Positions 33,421 to 41,917 of a stretch of DNA of 42,572 nt are shown here, piece by piece. Made by a program: the position numbers and the translations under genes. The DNA is from Bacteroidales bacterium (GTDB taxonomy: Bacteria; Bacteroidota; Bacteroidia; Bacteroidales; UBA932). Location of the stretch: assembly GCA_017627955.1 (NCBI GenBank), contig JAGAFU010000014.1, positions 1-42,572 of the forward strand. The letters are read 5' to 3'. The first letter of the stretch is position 1. Each line of letters opens with the position of its first letter. A model generated the notes under the pieces. That model saw nothing but the letters and a program-made list of their open reading frames with translations. It did not search any database and was not told the origin of the DNA.

Positions 33421-33906
33421 CTACGCCTGCCCCTGCCTCTTGGCAAGCTCCTCCTGCATCTTACGCATGGTCTCCTCATCGACGCCCTCCGGCATCCTGC
33501 CTTCAGAGACAGACACAAGCCCATCAACGACCTTGTCAAGGGCATCCTTGATCTTGCCGCTGAGCATCATCTTCATCATCAAGTTGAGGTCCGCATGGAA
33601 CTCTATAGAGAAGTCTGTACGTTGGGATCCGTCAGGAACAGCGTCGAAATGAAGCGACCCTCCGAAACTGAACGGAGCCCCGTTGTCCACGAACTGGATC
33701 AGCGAATACGGGACCCTGTCCCGGACCATGATTCCGATCTTAAAACCCTGGATAGTAGCGGTGATCGTGTCATAGTCGGCCTCAACTCCTTGTCTCTTGT
33801 CCTCGGGAAGCATCTGGAGGAAATTCCTCATGTCCACGAATGCCATGTAGAGCTCGAAGGGAGACTTCGAGACAATCCCATGCTTGCTTTTTATGTCTGT
33901 ATTCAT
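33421..33906 (-). CDS. SRPBCC-fold (START-like) protein
   Basis: The 161-residue protein starts MNTDIKSKHGIVSKSPFELYMAFVDM, with an alternating strand-helix pattern and the DYDTITATIQGFKIGIMV, YSLIQF and GGSLHF strands seen in SRPBCC/polyketide-cyclase-like proteins. It binds a hydrophobic ligand in that family; the ligand here is unknown. The ATG at 33906 is favoured because an upstream frame extension would overlap pyrE and has a Cys/Gly-rich non-conserved start. It lies between pyrE and rsmF in a minus-strand operon. A similar SRPBCC gene next to pyrE is a familiar arrangement in Bacteroidales, which I state from memory. The C-terminal 25 residues are highly charged (EETMRKMQEELAKRQG). Confidence 0.7.
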   Translation of the reverse strand: MNTDIKSKHGIVSKSPFELYMAFVDMRNFLQMLPEDKRQGVEADYDTITATIQGFKIGIMVRDRVPYSLIQFVDNGAPFSFGGSLHFDAVPDGSQRTDFSIEFHADLNLMMKMMLSGKIKDALDKVVDGLVSVSEGRMPEGVDEETMRKMQEELAKRQGQA

Positions 33907-33925
33907 ATTGCTTAATCTTTTATAA

Positions 33926-34567
33926 TCAATCATTTCCCCAATTAGCGGGATCAAGGCGCCAACTCCGCAACACCTCGACATCGGACGCTTTCACGACCCC
34001 AGCCTCGGTGGCCTCCTCAATAAGCGCGCCATAATTGGAAAGGGTAGCAAGCGGCACACCAGCGGCCTCAAATCGCTCCGCGGCCAAATCGAACCCGTAG
34101 GTGAATATCGCCACCATCCCGAGGACCTCGGCACCCGCTTTCCTCAAAGCGTCAACCGCCGCGAGACTGCTCATGCCTGTCGAGATAAGGTCTTCAATTA
34201 CTACCACTTTCGCCCCCTCCGGGAGGGATCCTTCTATCTGTGAGCCCGTTCCGTGATCTTTCGGTTTCGGACGGACATACACGAACGGCTTGCCAAGCCT
34301 GTCCGCCGCGAGGACACCATGGGCGATAGCCCCGGTGGCCACTCCCGCAAGGATCTCAGCGTCGGGATACAACTCTCCAACCTTGGAAGCGAAAGCCTCG
34401 GCCACCATTGACCTCAACTTGGGATCTGACAGGATCCTGCGGTTGTCGCAATAGATCGGTGAATGCCATCCCGAGGCCCATGTGAAAGGCTCGCTGGGCC
34501 GAAGCAGCACGGCACCGATCCGCAGCAACCCAGCCGCCAGTTTTCTGTCAATCTGTTCCATATTCAT
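33926..34567 (-). CDS. pyrE: Orotate phosphoribosyltransferase
   Basis: PyrE joins orotate and PRPP to give orotidine monophosphate, the fifth step of pyrimidine synthesis. The 213-residue protein has the type I phosphoribosyltransferase fold. TWASGWHSPIYCDNRRIL is near the N-terminus, the flexible catalytic loop VYVRPKPKDHGTGSQIEG is at about 92-109, and the PRPP signature VVVIEDLISTGMSS is at about 118-131. Length is normal. An exact -7 box on the minus strand (34602-34609) lies upstream, and the leader is about 35 bases. Genes for the SRPBCC protein, rsmF and the TPR-like protein follow on the same strand and may share this promoter. The divergent neighbour is the NUDIX gene. Confidence 0.96.
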   Translation of the reverse strand: MNMEQIDRKLAAGLLRIGAVLLRPSEPFTWASGWHSPIYCDNRRILSDPKLRSMVAEAFASKVGELYPDAEILAGVATGAIAHGVLAADRLGKPFVYVRPKPKDHGTGSQIEGSLPEGAKVVVIEDLISTGMSSLAAVDALRKAGAEVLGMVAIFTYGFDLAAERFEAAGVPLATLSNYGALIEEATEAGVVKASDVEVLRSWRLDPANWGND

Positions 34568-34601
34568 TCCAAATGATTTCTTAAATTCGCGGTATAACTT
34601 A

Positions 34602-34609
34602 CAAATATA
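34602..34609 (-). promoter_or_regulatory. -7 promoter element of pyrE
   Basis: On the minus strand the sequence is TATATTTG, an exact TAnnTTTG match, about 35 bases upstream of the pyrE start. No convincing -33 TTTG is in register. Confidence 0.55.
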
Positions 34610-34627
34610 GCTATTTTAATCATCTAG

Positions 34628-35260
34628 ATGCGCAAGATCTACCTGGAAAAGAGATGCATTGTCATCTGTCCGCCTGAGGAGCCGGCCCTGTCGGACCCCA
34701 ACTCTGTGGAATTCCACTTTGGAGGGGCGGGAGACATCCCCGGGCTTGTGGACATGTTCGAGTCGTCGGAGTCGCTCGCGAGGATCTACATCCCAACGGC
34801 TGACGTTGATGCGGTTTACGATGCGTTCCGCTCCTGCTTCAAGGAAGTCAACGCGGCCGGAGGTCTCGTTTCCAATCGCCGCGGAGACGTGCTGCTAATC
34901 CGCAGGAACGACCTCTGGGACCTGCCAAAGGGTCACCAGGAGCCTGGAGAGAACATCCAAGTGACAGCCTTGCGCGAGGTTGAGGAAGAAACCGGGATAC
35001 CGAATCTCGAGCTCGGCCAGCTTATCTGCGTCACTGACCATTGCTACCGGAGAAACGACATCTGGCACCTCAAGCACACATGGTGGTACGACATGCTCCA
35101 CACAGATCCGGTCGACCTCACGCCCCAGCGGGAGGAAGACATCACCAAGGCCGCCTGGGTCGCCCGATCCTGTCTCGCCCCCTATCTCAAGAACACTTAT
35201 CCGTCGATAGTGGAAGTTTTCAGGGAGTTGAAACATTTCCAGGAAGATACTCGTATATAA
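34628..35260 (+). CDS. NUDIX-family hydrolase
   Basis: The 210-residue protein has a complete Nudix box: G-H-Q-E-P-G-E then REVEEETGI (about residues 97-119), which binds the metal and hydrolyses a nucleoside diphosphate linked to another group. The first 80 residues (MRKIYLEKRCIVICPPEEP onward) form an extra domain not found in short MutT proteins. This N-terminal plus Nudix layout recurs next to pyrE in Bacteroidota. The substrate cannot be deduced. The gene starts in the 60-bp divergent region with pyrE and ends 24 bases before queA. Box residues are intact, so it should be active. Confidence 0.9.
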   Translation: MRKIYLEKRCIVICPPEEPALSDPNSVEFHFGGAGDIPGLVDMFESSESLARIYIPTADVDAVYDAFRSCFKEVNAAGGLVSNRRGDVLLIRRNDLWDLPKGHQEPGENIQVTALREVEEETGIPNLELGQLICVTDHCYRRNDIWHLKHTWWYDMLHTDPVDLTPQREEDITKAAWVARSCLAPYLKNTYPSIVEVFRELKHFQEDTRI

Positions 35261-35284
35261 AGAGTATCACACTTATTGATATTT

Positions 35285-36334
35285 ATGAAACTCTCGCAAT
35301 TCCAGTTCCTCCTCCCCAAGGAGCGTGTGGCCCAGGAGCCCACAAGATGGCGTGACGAATGCAAACTCATGGTGGTCCATAAGGACACCGGTGAGATCGA
35401 GCACAGGATATTCAAGGACATTATCGACTATTTCGGTAAAGGAGACACCTTCGTGCTTAACGACACCAAGGTTTTTCCTGCCCGCCTGTACGGCAAGAAA
35501 GAGAAGACAGGGGCAGACATCATGGTGTTCCTCCTTCGGGAACTCAACCGGGAGCAGCATCTATGGGATGTCATAGTGGATCCGGCCAGGAAGATCAGGA
35601 TCGGCAACAAACTCTATTTCGGCGACGACCAAAGCCTGGTCGCCGAGGTGATTGACAACACGACTTCGAGAGGGCGTACCCTGCGTTTCCTCTACGACGG
35701 ACCCTACGAGGATTTCAAGCAGTCCCTTTTCAGCCTCGGAGAGTTGCCTGTTCCCAAATGGGTAAAGGCCAAGGTCACCCCCGAGGACAAGGAGAACTAC
35801 CAGACCATCTTCGCTGAGAAAGAGGGCGCCGTGGCTGTACCCGCGGCCGGTACGCATTTCAGCCGAGAGCTATTCAACAGAATGATCCTCAAGGACATAG
35901 ATAAGGCTTTCATCACCGTTCACATGGGCATCGGACAATTCCGCAGGGTCGATGTGGAGGATCTTTCCAAGCATCGCATGGACTCCGAGAGGCTTATCAT
36001 CGACGAGAAAGCCTGCCAGATCATCAACAAGGCGAAAATGGGAGGCCATAAAGTGGTGGCCATCGGTACCACCGTGATGCGAGGACTTGAGACTTATGTC
36101 ACGACAACCCACGAGGTCAAGCCTTATGACGGCTGGACCAACAAATTCATATTCCCGCCGTACGAGTTCTCGATTCCGGACGCTATCGTCTCCGGATTCC
36201 ACATGCCGGAGTCGACCATGCTGATGGCTGTGGCGGCTTTCGGAGGATTCGACAACATCATGAATGCCTACAAAGTCGCCCTTGAAGAGGACTACCGTTT
36301 CGGTCCTTACGGCGACGCGATGCTGGTCATCTAA
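35285..36334 (+). CDS. queA: tRNA S-adenosylmethionine ribosyltransferase-isomerase
   Basis: QueA transfers and rearranges the ribosyl part of SAM onto preQ1-modified tRNA to form epoxyqueuosine. The 349-residue protein shows the family pattern: LLPKERVAQEP near the N-terminus, FVLNDTKVFPARLYGKK (about 56-72), AVPAAGTHFSRELFNRM and the C-terminal FPPYEFSIPDAIVSGFHMPESTMLMAVAAFGG. I chose the ATG at 35285 over an upstream TTG because the following MKLSQFQFLLP is the usual start. The gene follows the NUDIX gene closely and precedes dprA by about 24 bases, so a shared transcript is likely. Other queuosine genes are not in the window. Confidence 0.96.
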   Translation: MKLSQFQFLLPKERVAQEPTRWRDECKLMVVHKDTGEIEHRIFKDIIDYFGKGDTFVLNDTKVFPARLYGKKEKTGADIMVFLLRELNREQHLWDVIVDPARKIRIGNKLYFGDDQSLVAEVIDNTTSRGRTLRFLYDGPYEDFKQSLFSLGELPVPKWVKAKVTPEDKENYQTIFAEKEGAVAVPAAGTHFSRELFNRMILKDIDKAFITVHMGIGQFRRVDVEDLSKHRMDSERLIIDEKACQIINKAKMGGHKVVAIGTTVMRGLETYVTTTHEVKPYDGWTNKFIFPPYEFSIPDAIVSGFHMPESTMLMAVAAFGGFDNIMNAYKVALEEDYRFGPYGDAMLVI

Positions 36335-36358
36335 ATCAATATTCACAACATTCAAACT

Positions 36359-37531
36359 ATGGAAAATTTCAATGAGGGAAGGGCGTGCCTGTGCGCGCTC
36401 AACCGGATTTTCGGATTCGAGCCGAAAATCGGGCTGGGGCTGGTTAGGGTCCTGGGAGGCCCAGAGGCCGTTTTTAAAGCTAATCAGAACGAAATCACCG
36501 ACTTCCTTCGGTCTTGCGGGAGGGAGAGATATGCCTCTCTCGTGACCGGGAGCGCCTTCGAGTCCGCCGCCATGGAACTGGAGGAACTATCCTTGAAAGG
36601 TTGCCGTTTCATCGGTTTCGGAGAGTCCGGTTACCCCGAGGCCCTCGCCGAATGCGAGGATCCTCCGCTAGGGTTATATTATAAAGGAACTCTAAGTCCC
36701 GAAGAAGTGTTCGGCAAACGGCCGCAAGTTGCCATCATCGGTACCAGAAGCCTATCATATTACGGGAAAGACTGGTGCAGGAACATTGTCGACGCGCTCG
36801 CTAAAGCCAAGATCAAACCTATGGTAGTCAGTGGACTGGCCCTTGGAGTGGACATTACGGCCCACCGGGCCGCCCTCGACTTCGGCCTGCCGACCGTCGG
36901 AGTGATGGCGACCGGCATTGACGACATCTACCCGATGCAAAACGCCGCCACCGGAGAGATGATGGCATCCACCCCGGGATGCGCCCTCCTGACAGACTTT
37001 CCACCGCGCACCGGAGCGGTCAAGGTCAACTTTCTCCGCCGTAACCGGATCATCGCCGGGATGTGCTCGGCCACCATCCTCGTGGAATCCAAGATCCGCG
37101 GCGGGGGGATGATGACCGCCCGCTTGGCATATTCATACGACAGGGACGTGTTCGCGTTGCCAGGGAGGATCGACGATCCCCTGTCACAAGGATGCAACAT
37201 GCTTATAAGGGAAAACATAGCCGCCCCGATAGGCAATCTGGCCGACCTGGTTGAGCGCCTCGGCCTGGGCAAGGCGGACATCTCTCTCAAGGCGGATTTC
37301 AAAGCGGAGGTGGAGAATCATTATTCGGAGCTCGACGAGGGCTCCCGGAGGGATATCCTGAAAATAGCGATGACCGTGAAATCCAGGCGGGGAATCGGCA
37401 TGGAGGAACTTTGTGAATTGTCAGGATGGACTTTCAGCAAGGTCAGCCGGATCGTCAACACCCTCGAATGCGACGGATTCATCTCCGTGGATCTGCTCCA
37501 ACATTGCTCTCCAAGGGTGGCCAAAGGATAA
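36359..37531 (+). CDS. dprA: DNA-processing protein DprA
   Basis: The 390-residue protein loads RecA onto incoming single-stranded DNA during natural transformation. An N-terminal helical region (about 1-75) is followed by the Rossmann-like DprA domain (about 80-290) with VAIIGTRSLSYYGKDW, VVSGLALGVDITAHRAAL, GVMATGIDDIYPMQN and FLRRNRIIAGMCSATILVESKIRGGGMMTARLAYSYDRDVFALPG. The C-terminal winged-helix (about 320-385) includes GIGMEELCELSGWTFSKVSRIVNTLE. All the family's domains are present. Presence of dprA alone does not show competence, since DprA is widely retained in non-competent species. It follows queA and precedes tatD. Confidence 0.95.
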   Translation: MENFNEGRACLCALNRIFGFEPKIGLGLVRVLGGPEAVFKANQNEITDFLRSCGRERYASLVTGSAFESAAMELEELSLKGCRFIGFGESGYPEALAECEDPPLGLYYKGTLSPEEVFGKRPQVAIIGTRSLSYYGKDWCRNIVDALAKAKIKPMVVSGLALGVDITAHRAALDFGLPTVGVMATGIDDIYPMQNAATGEMMASTPGCALLTDFPPRTGAVKVNFLRRNRIIAGMCSATILVESKIRGGGMMTARLAYSYDRDVFALPGRIDDPLSQGCNMLIRENIAAPIGNLADLVERLGLGKADISLKADFKAEVENHYSELDEGSRRDILKIAMTVKSRRGIGMEELCELSGWTFSKVSRIVNTLECDGFISVDLLQHCSPRVAKG

Positions 37532-37549
37532 TATTATAATAAAAATGAG

Positions 37550-37557
37550 TATATTTG
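37550..37557 (+). promoter_or_regulatory. -7 promoter element at the tatD start
   Basis: TATATTTG is an exact TAnnTTTG match that ends right before the first ATG codons of tatD. Transcription would start at about 37563, giving a leader of only a few bases or none. No -33 element is in register, so tatD may also be read from the dprA transcript. Confidence 0.5.
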
Positions 37558-38325
37558 ATGGATATGATGTTCATCGACACTCATTGCCATATTTCCGACG
37601 AGGCCTTCGCCGGAGAGGAAGACGCCTACATCAGCAGGGCCATGGAGGCTGGCGTCGGGATCATGCTGCAGCCTGACGTGGACAGTCGGGAGAGGAAAGC
37701 CATGTTCGACCTCACCGGCCGGCATCCCGGAGTCCTGTACCCGATGCTCGGGCTTTATCCCGGCTCAGTGGACGGCAACTGGAAAAAGGAGATTGAGAGG
37801 ATGTTGGAATATTCGGACAGGAGTGTCGTGGCGATAGGTGAGATAGGACTGGATTATTATTACGGCAAGGAGTTCGCCAAGGAGCAGAGAGAAGCCCTCC
37901 ACTGGCAGCTGGACTATGCCTCTCAAGTGGGCCTTCCTGTGAATATCCATCTGCGGGACGCTATGGGTGACTTCCTTGAGATTCTTAAGGACCACAAGGG
38001 GCTCAGGGGCAACATGCATGCCTATAGCGGTAGCTATGAGAGCTTCCTTGAGCTTCAGCGGCTGGGCGACTGGAGGATCGGTGTCGGAGGAGTCGTGACT
38101 TTCAAGAAAGCTTCCCTGGCCGAAGTCGTCGCGAAAGTTCCCCTCGAAAGAATAGTCCTGGAGACTGACGCCCCGTATCTCACCCCGGTTCCCTTCCGGG
38201 GACGGCGTAACGAAAGCTCCCACATTCCCCTCATCGCCGCCAAGGTCGCCGAACTGAAAGGGGTAACGGTCGAGGAAGTGGCCGTAGTCACAACAGCAAA
38301 CGCAAGGAATCTTTTCGGAATATGA
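37558..38325 (+). CDS. tatD: TatD-family metal-dependent DNase/hydrolase
   Basis: The protein of about 255 residues has the TatD metal-dependent hydrolase signature: FIDTHCHISDE at the N-terminus, GEIGLDYYYG (about 101-110), NIHLRDAMGDFLEIL, MHAYSGSYESF and LETDAPYLTPVPFRG near the C-terminus. TatD proteins bind two metal ions and have 3'-5' exonuclease or other hydrolase activity. Start codons at 37558, 37564 and 37567 are in frame; the promoter motif covers the TTG at 37555, so translation must begin at one of the ATGs. The stop overlaps the ansA ATG (ATGA), which couples the two genes. Confidence 0.94.
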   Translation: MDMMFIDTHCHISDEAFAGEEDAYISRAMEAGVGIMLQPDVDSRERKAMFDLTGRHPGVLYPMLGLYPGSVDGNWKKEIERMLEYSDRSVVAIGEIGLDYYYGKEFAKEQREALHWQLDYASQVGLPVNIHLRDAMGDFLEILKDHKGLRGNMHAYSGSYESFLELQRLGDWRIGVGGVVTFKKASLAEVVAKVPLERIVLETDAPYLTPVPFRGRRNESSHIPLIAAKVAELKGVTVEEVAVVTTANARNLFGI

Positions 38326-39368
38326 AGAATATGAAAGAAACGTCATCTGTCCTTTTAATCTACACCGGCGGCACGATCGGGATGCGCCGTGATCCCGTGG
38401 ACGGAACGCTGAAGCCCTTCGATTTCAGCCAGATACTCGCCGAAGTCCCGGAGCTCGGGAAATTCGCGGTCAAGATCGACGTCCACACGTTCGACCCTCT
38501 GATAGACTCCTCCGACGTGGAACCTTCTTTCTGGCAGTCCCTGGCCACCATCATCAAAGACCGCTACGACAGCTACGACGGTTTCGTGGTGCTTCACGGG
38601 ACCGACACCATGGCCTATTCGGCCTCGGCGCTGAGCTTCATGCTGGAAAACCTTTCCAAACCCGTGATATTCACAGGGAGCCAGCTCCCAATTGGTATTC
38701 CCAGAACTGACGGCAAGGAGAATCTTGTCTCTTCCGTGGAGATAGCGGCAGCCAGGGATGAGGAGGGCCACCCCCTGGTCCCGGAGGTCTGCATATTCTT
38801 CGACTCGAAGCTGCTGAGGGGAAACCGGAGCACCAAGGTAAGCTCAGAGGAATTCCGCGCGTTTCGCTCGCCTGGCTATCCCGCCTTGGCGGAAGCCGGT
38901 ATCAGCATCAAATATAATCGTCAGGCGATCCTGAAACCACTTTCCTGGGACGAGCCGCTTAAAGTTTCCACCGCCCTGGACACCAGAGTCTCCATTCTGA
39001 AAATACACCCGGGAATAACCCCGCAGGTGGTCAGGAACATCCTTTGCGGCTCGGAGACACGAGCCGTGATCATTGAGACCTACGGGTCGGGCAACGCCCT
39101 CTCAAAAGGATGGTTCCTGGACATTGTCAGCGAGGCGTCCGCTATGGGAAAAATCCTTGTCAACGTCACTCAGTGCCTCTCCGGGACCGTCAACATGGAC
39201 TTGTACGCCACCGGGAAGGCCCTGCAGAAAGCCGGAGTCGTCTCCGGCACGGACATCACGACTGAAAGCGCCTTGGCGAAACTGTTCCACCTCATGGGTG
39301 AGAGCGGGGACAACGAATGGGTAAAGAAAAGGCTGGGAGAGAATCTTAAAGGAGAAATTTCAAAGTAA
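38322..39368 (+). CDS. ansA: Type I (cytoplasmic) L-asparaginase
   Basis: The 348-residue protein hydrolyses asparagine to aspartate and ammonia in the cytoplasm. It has the two conserved threonine motifs: LIYTGGTIGMR near residue 13 and VVLHGTDTMAYSASALSFML at about 88-107. The later segments VIFTGSQLPIG and GSGNALSKGWF are also typical of type I. No signal peptide is present, separating it from the periplasmic type II enzyme. It is translationally coupled to tatD. The 124 bases after its stop are AT-rich and hold the leader of the exbB operon. Domain length is normal and no catalytic residue is missing. Confidence 0.94.
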   Translation: MKNMKETSSVLLIYTGGTIGMRRDPVDGTLKPFDFSQILAEVPELGKFAVKIDVHTFDPLIDSSDVEPSFWQSLATIIKDRYDSYDGFVVLHGTDTMAYSASALSFMLENLSKPVIFTGSQLPIGIPRTDGKENLVSSVEIAAARDEEGHPLVPEVCIFFDSKLLRGNRSTKVSSEEFRAFRSPGYPALAEAGISIKYNRQAILKPLSWDEPLKVSTALDTRVSILKIHPGITPQVVRNILCGSETRAVIIETYGSGNALSKGWFLDIVSEASAMGKILVNVTQCLSGTVNMDLYATGKALQKAGVVSGTDITTESALAKLFHLMGESGDNEWVKKRLGENLKGEISK

Positions 39369-39492
39369 GTCTTGCCTTTTGAAAATTATTTAGTAAATTG
39401 CAACGGTTTTTTGTAAGGTTTTGGGTTCAAGAAATCAAGACGAAAAATATAACTATTTAATACTTTATTAATTAAAACACACGAAAACGGTT

Positions 39493-40269
39493 ATGAAAAA
39501 GTTTTTCATGTTCTTGGCTGTAGCAGGTGCTCTCACCTTCACTGCCAGCGTCGCGTCCGCCCAGGATCAGCCCGCCCCCACCGAGCAGGCCGCCCAGCTC
39601 TCCGCTGAGGACCTTCTCAAAGGCACCGGCGAGGATGTTCCTTTCCACCAGCAGATCAAGTCCTACTTCATTCAGGGAGGTCCTGGATTCATGTCCGCGA
39701 TCATCCTCTGCTTGATCCTCGGTCTTGCCCTCGCTATCGAAAGGATCCTTTACCTGTCGTTCGCGAAAACCAACACCAAGAAACTCATCACCAAGGTTGA
39801 GGACGCTCTCGCCGAGGGTGGTGTCCAGAAGGCTTTGGATGTCTGCCGCGACACCAAGGGCCCTGTCGCCAGTATTTTCTACGACGGACTCCTCCACTAT
39901 GACGAGGGTCTCGATGTCGTTGAGAAGAGGATCGCCTCCGCCGGTGGCGTCCAGATGAGCCTCATGGAGAACAACCTCTCCTGGATCTCCCTCTTCATCG
40001 CCATCGCCCCTTCACTCGGATTCTTGGGAACAGTTATCGGTATGGTCAAGGCTTTCGACGCCATCGAGGCCGCTGGAGATATCTCCCCGAACATCGTCGC
40101 TGGAGGTATGAAGGTCGCCCTTATCACCACCGTCGGCGGTCTTATCGTCGCTATGATTCTCCAGGTTTTCTACAACTATATCCTTTCCAGGATCGACGCT
40201 CTCTCCATCGACATGGAGGAGGCTTCCATCAACCTCGTCGATGCCCTTGCGAAGCACGAGAAGAAATAA
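39493..40269 (+). CDS. exbB: ExbB/MotA/TolQ proton channel protein
   Basis: The 258-residue protein has a cleavable signal-like N-terminus (MKKFFMFLAVAGALTFTASVASAQ) and a short periplasmic stretch. Three membrane helices follow, at about 56-78, 158-185 and 196-225. The MotA/TolQ/ExbB core includes LSWISLFIAIAPSLGFLGTVIGMVKAFDAIEAAGDISPNIVAGGMKVALITTVGGLIVAM. With ExbD it forms the inner-membrane motor that energises TonB and TonB-dependent receptors. The four genes 39493-41794 form one operon ending at the terminator at 41819. No tonB is present in the window, which is common in Bacteroidota. Confidence 0.93.
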   Translation: MKKFFMFLAVAGALTFTASVASAQDQPAPTEQAAQLSAEDLLKGTGEDVPFHQQIKSYFIQGGPGFMSAIILCLILGLALAIERILYLSFAKTNTKKLITKVEDALAEGGVQKALDVCRDTKGPVASIFYDGLLHYDEGLDVVEKRIASAGGVQMSLMENNLSWISLFIAIAPSLGFLGTVIGMVKAFDAIEAAGDISPNIVAGGMKVALITTVGGLIVAMILQVFYNYILSRIDALSIDMEEASINLVDALAKHEKK

Positions 40270-40307
40270 TCATCTTTAGTTGTAACAACCTTTAGAATCA
40301 TTAGACA

Positions 40308-40727
40308 ATGAAGAATATATCCAAGATAATCGGCTGGGTGCTGGGTATCGTGGGCATCGTTCTCGGGATCTTCTGTCTCGCCAAAGGCGGCGCGACAAAC
40401 GAGGGACCTGTGAACATTCTCCTCAGGTATAGCTACTTCCTGCTCATCGCGGCGGTGGTTATCCTGCTCCTGCTCGCCATCATCCAGACCGCCAAGAACA
40501 ATCCCAAAGGCCTTCTCAAGGCTCTTTGCGTGATTGTCGGAGTCGCGGCGCTCGTGGCTATTGCCTACGCGCTTGCCTCCAGCGATCCTATCGTCAGCCT
40601 CAAGAAGCAACCCGACGCGGGCACTCTGAAACTGACTGACACTATCATGAAACTGACCTACATCCTCGGTGGTGCGGCGATCGTCTCCATCATTTTCGGT
40701 GTGATCAGAAACGCTATCAACAAATAA
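40308..40727 (+). CDS. Small membrane protein of the exbB-exbD operon
   Basis: The 139-residue protein is mainly hydrophobic with four predicted membrane helices (about 8-25, 40-60, 68-90 and 115-137) and a lysine-rich loop near 60-67. I do not know a function; a small membrane protein between exbB and exbD is a repeated arrangement in Bacteroidota, so it may be a structural or regulatory part of the TonB motor. It follows exbB by 38 bases and precedes the first exbD by nine bases. Composition and context show it is co-transcribed. No enzymatic motif is visible. Confidence 0.75.
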   Translation: MKNISKIIGWVLGIVGIVLGIFCLAKGGATNEGPVNILLRYSYFLLIAAVVILLLLAIIQTAKNNPKGLLKALCVIVGVAALVAIAYALASSDPIVSLKKQPDAGTLKLTDTIMKLTYILGGAAIVSIIFGVIRNAINK

Positions 40728-40736
40728 TTTCCGGCT

Positions 40737-41315
40737 ATGGCTAAAAGAAAAACTCCGGGTCTGAACACCCAATCAACAGCCGACATCGCTTTCCTTCTGT
40801 TGTGCTACTTCCTGATGGTTTCCACTATGGACCAGCAGTCCGGCCTTGTTCGCCGTCTGCCCCAGATGCCGGATCCCAAGCAGAAGCAAGAGGACACGAA
40901 GGTCAACAAGCGTAATATCATCATCGTGAAGATCAACTCTTCCGACAGGCTGTTCGCAGGTGACCAGCTCATGGATGTTAGCCAGCTCAAGGATAAGATC
41001 AAGGAATTCATGACGAACCCCAACGAGGATCCTAACCTGCCCGAGAGGGAGGTCAAGAACATCGAGGGATTCGGTGAATATCCAGTCAGTAAGGGGGTTA
41101 TCTCCCTCCAGAACGACCGTGGAACAAGTTATCAGGCCTACATCGCCGTCCAGAACGAGCTTGTGAAGGCCATTAACGAGATCCGCGACGACTTCTGCCG
41201 CCAGAACTTCGGCAGGGTTTACAGCCTTGTCACTGAAGACCAGCAGAAGATCGCCAGGGAAGCTATTCCACAGAACATCTCGGAGGCTGAGCCTAAGGAC
41301 GTAACCAAAAAGTAA
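40737..41315 (+). CDS. exbD: ExbD/TolR-family biopolymer transport protein, first copy
   Basis: The 192-residue protein has a short N-terminal cytoplasmic segment (MAKRKTPGLNTQSTADIAF), a single membrane helix (about 19-35) with the essential aspartate position in TADIAFLLLCYFLMVSTMD, and a periplasmic ExbD domain up to about 160. The C-terminal tail of about 30 charged residues (ITEDQQK-type, ending EPKDVTKK) exceeds typical ExbD length. ExbD converts proton flow through ExbB into movement of TonB. The start codon follows the small membrane protein by nine bases. Two exbD copies in tandem suggest a hetero-dimeric ExbD. Confidence 0.92.
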   Translation: MAKRKTPGLNTQSTADIAFLLLCYFLMVSTMDQQSGLVRRLPQMPDPKQKQEDTKVNKRNIIIVKINSSDRLFAGDQLMDVSQLKDKIKEFMTNPNEDPNLPEREVKNIEGFGEYPVSKGVISLQNDRGTSYQAYIAVQNELVKAINEIRDDFCRQNFGRVYSLVTEDQQKIAREAIPQNISEAEPKDVTKK

Positions 41316-41332
41316 ATCAGGAGGACTAACAC

Positions 41333-41794
41333 ATGCCTATTTTCAAAAGAAGTGGTAAAAAAGACATGCCCGAGCTTGGTACAAGCTCCGACATCGTGTT
41401 CATGTTCCTGTTCTTCTTCATGGTGACAACGCAGATGCGTTCCAGTGAAGTAAAGGTCAAGGTACATCTTCCTGAAGCTACCGAGGTTGCGAAGCTTGAG
41501 AGAAAGGACCTGGCGTCCTACATCTACATCGGTTCCCCTACCGCCCAGTATCAGGGCCAGTACGGTACCGAGGCCAGGATCCAGCTCAACGATTCCTTCA
41601 AGACCACCAATGACATCCGTGACTTCATCGCCGCCGAGCGTGACGCCATGAGCGAGGCCGACAGACAGTTGATGCAGGTTGACATTAAAGCTGACGAGGA
41701 TGTCAGGATGGGTATAATCACGGACGTGAAGCAGGAGCTTAGGCGCTGCTCCGCCCTTAAGATCATGTACGCTGCCCGCAAGAAGGGACAGTAA
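41333..41794 (+). CDS. exbD: ExbD/TolR-family biopolymer transport protein, second copy
   Basis: The 153-residue protein has an N-terminal basic segment (MPIFKRSGKKDMPELGTS), a membrane helix with SSDIVFMFLFFFMVTTQ (about 18-34; the Asp is the conserved proton-relay residue), and a periplasmic domain with YIYIGSPTAQYQGQYG and the VDIKADEDVRMGIITDVKQELRR motif. It is shorter than copy 1. A clear ribosome site (aggagga) precedes it, 17 bases after the first exbD. The operon terminator at 41819-41847 follows its stop. The pair probably works together with ExbB. Confidence 0.92.
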   Translation: MPIFKRSGKKDMPELGTSSDIVFMFLFFFMVTTQMRSSEVKVKVHLPEATEVAKLERKDLASYIYIGSPTAQYQGQYGTEARIQLNDSFKTTNDIRDFIAAERDAMSEADRQLMQVDIKADEDVRMGIITDVKQELRRCSALKIMYAARKKGQ

Positions 41795-41818
41795 CCCATC
41801 AAGACAGATCATTTAAAA

Positions 41819-41847
41819 AGAGGACGCTTCGGGCGCCCTCTTTTTTT
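41819..41847 (+). terminator. Rho-independent terminator of the exbB-exbD operon
   Basis: A GC-rich stem (AGAGGACGC against GCGCCCTCT, nine pairs with one mismatch) encloses a TTCGG loop and is followed by seven T. It stands 24 bases after the last exbD stop and ends transcription before the asnS promoter. Confidence 0.9.
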
Positions 41848-41860
41848 ATGCTTTTCTCTC

Positions 41861-41891
41861 TTTGTCTTGGCTGATTTTTATAGTATATTTG
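41861..41891 (+). promoter_or_regulatory. Promoter of asnS
   Basis: TTTG at 41861-41864 and TATATTTG at 41884-41891 are exact matches to the Bacteroidota -33 and -7 elements, with a 19-base gap. The ATG follows 26 bases later. Confidence 0.8.
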
Positions 41892-41917
41892 TGGGATTAG
41901 TAATTTTTTGAAACGAA

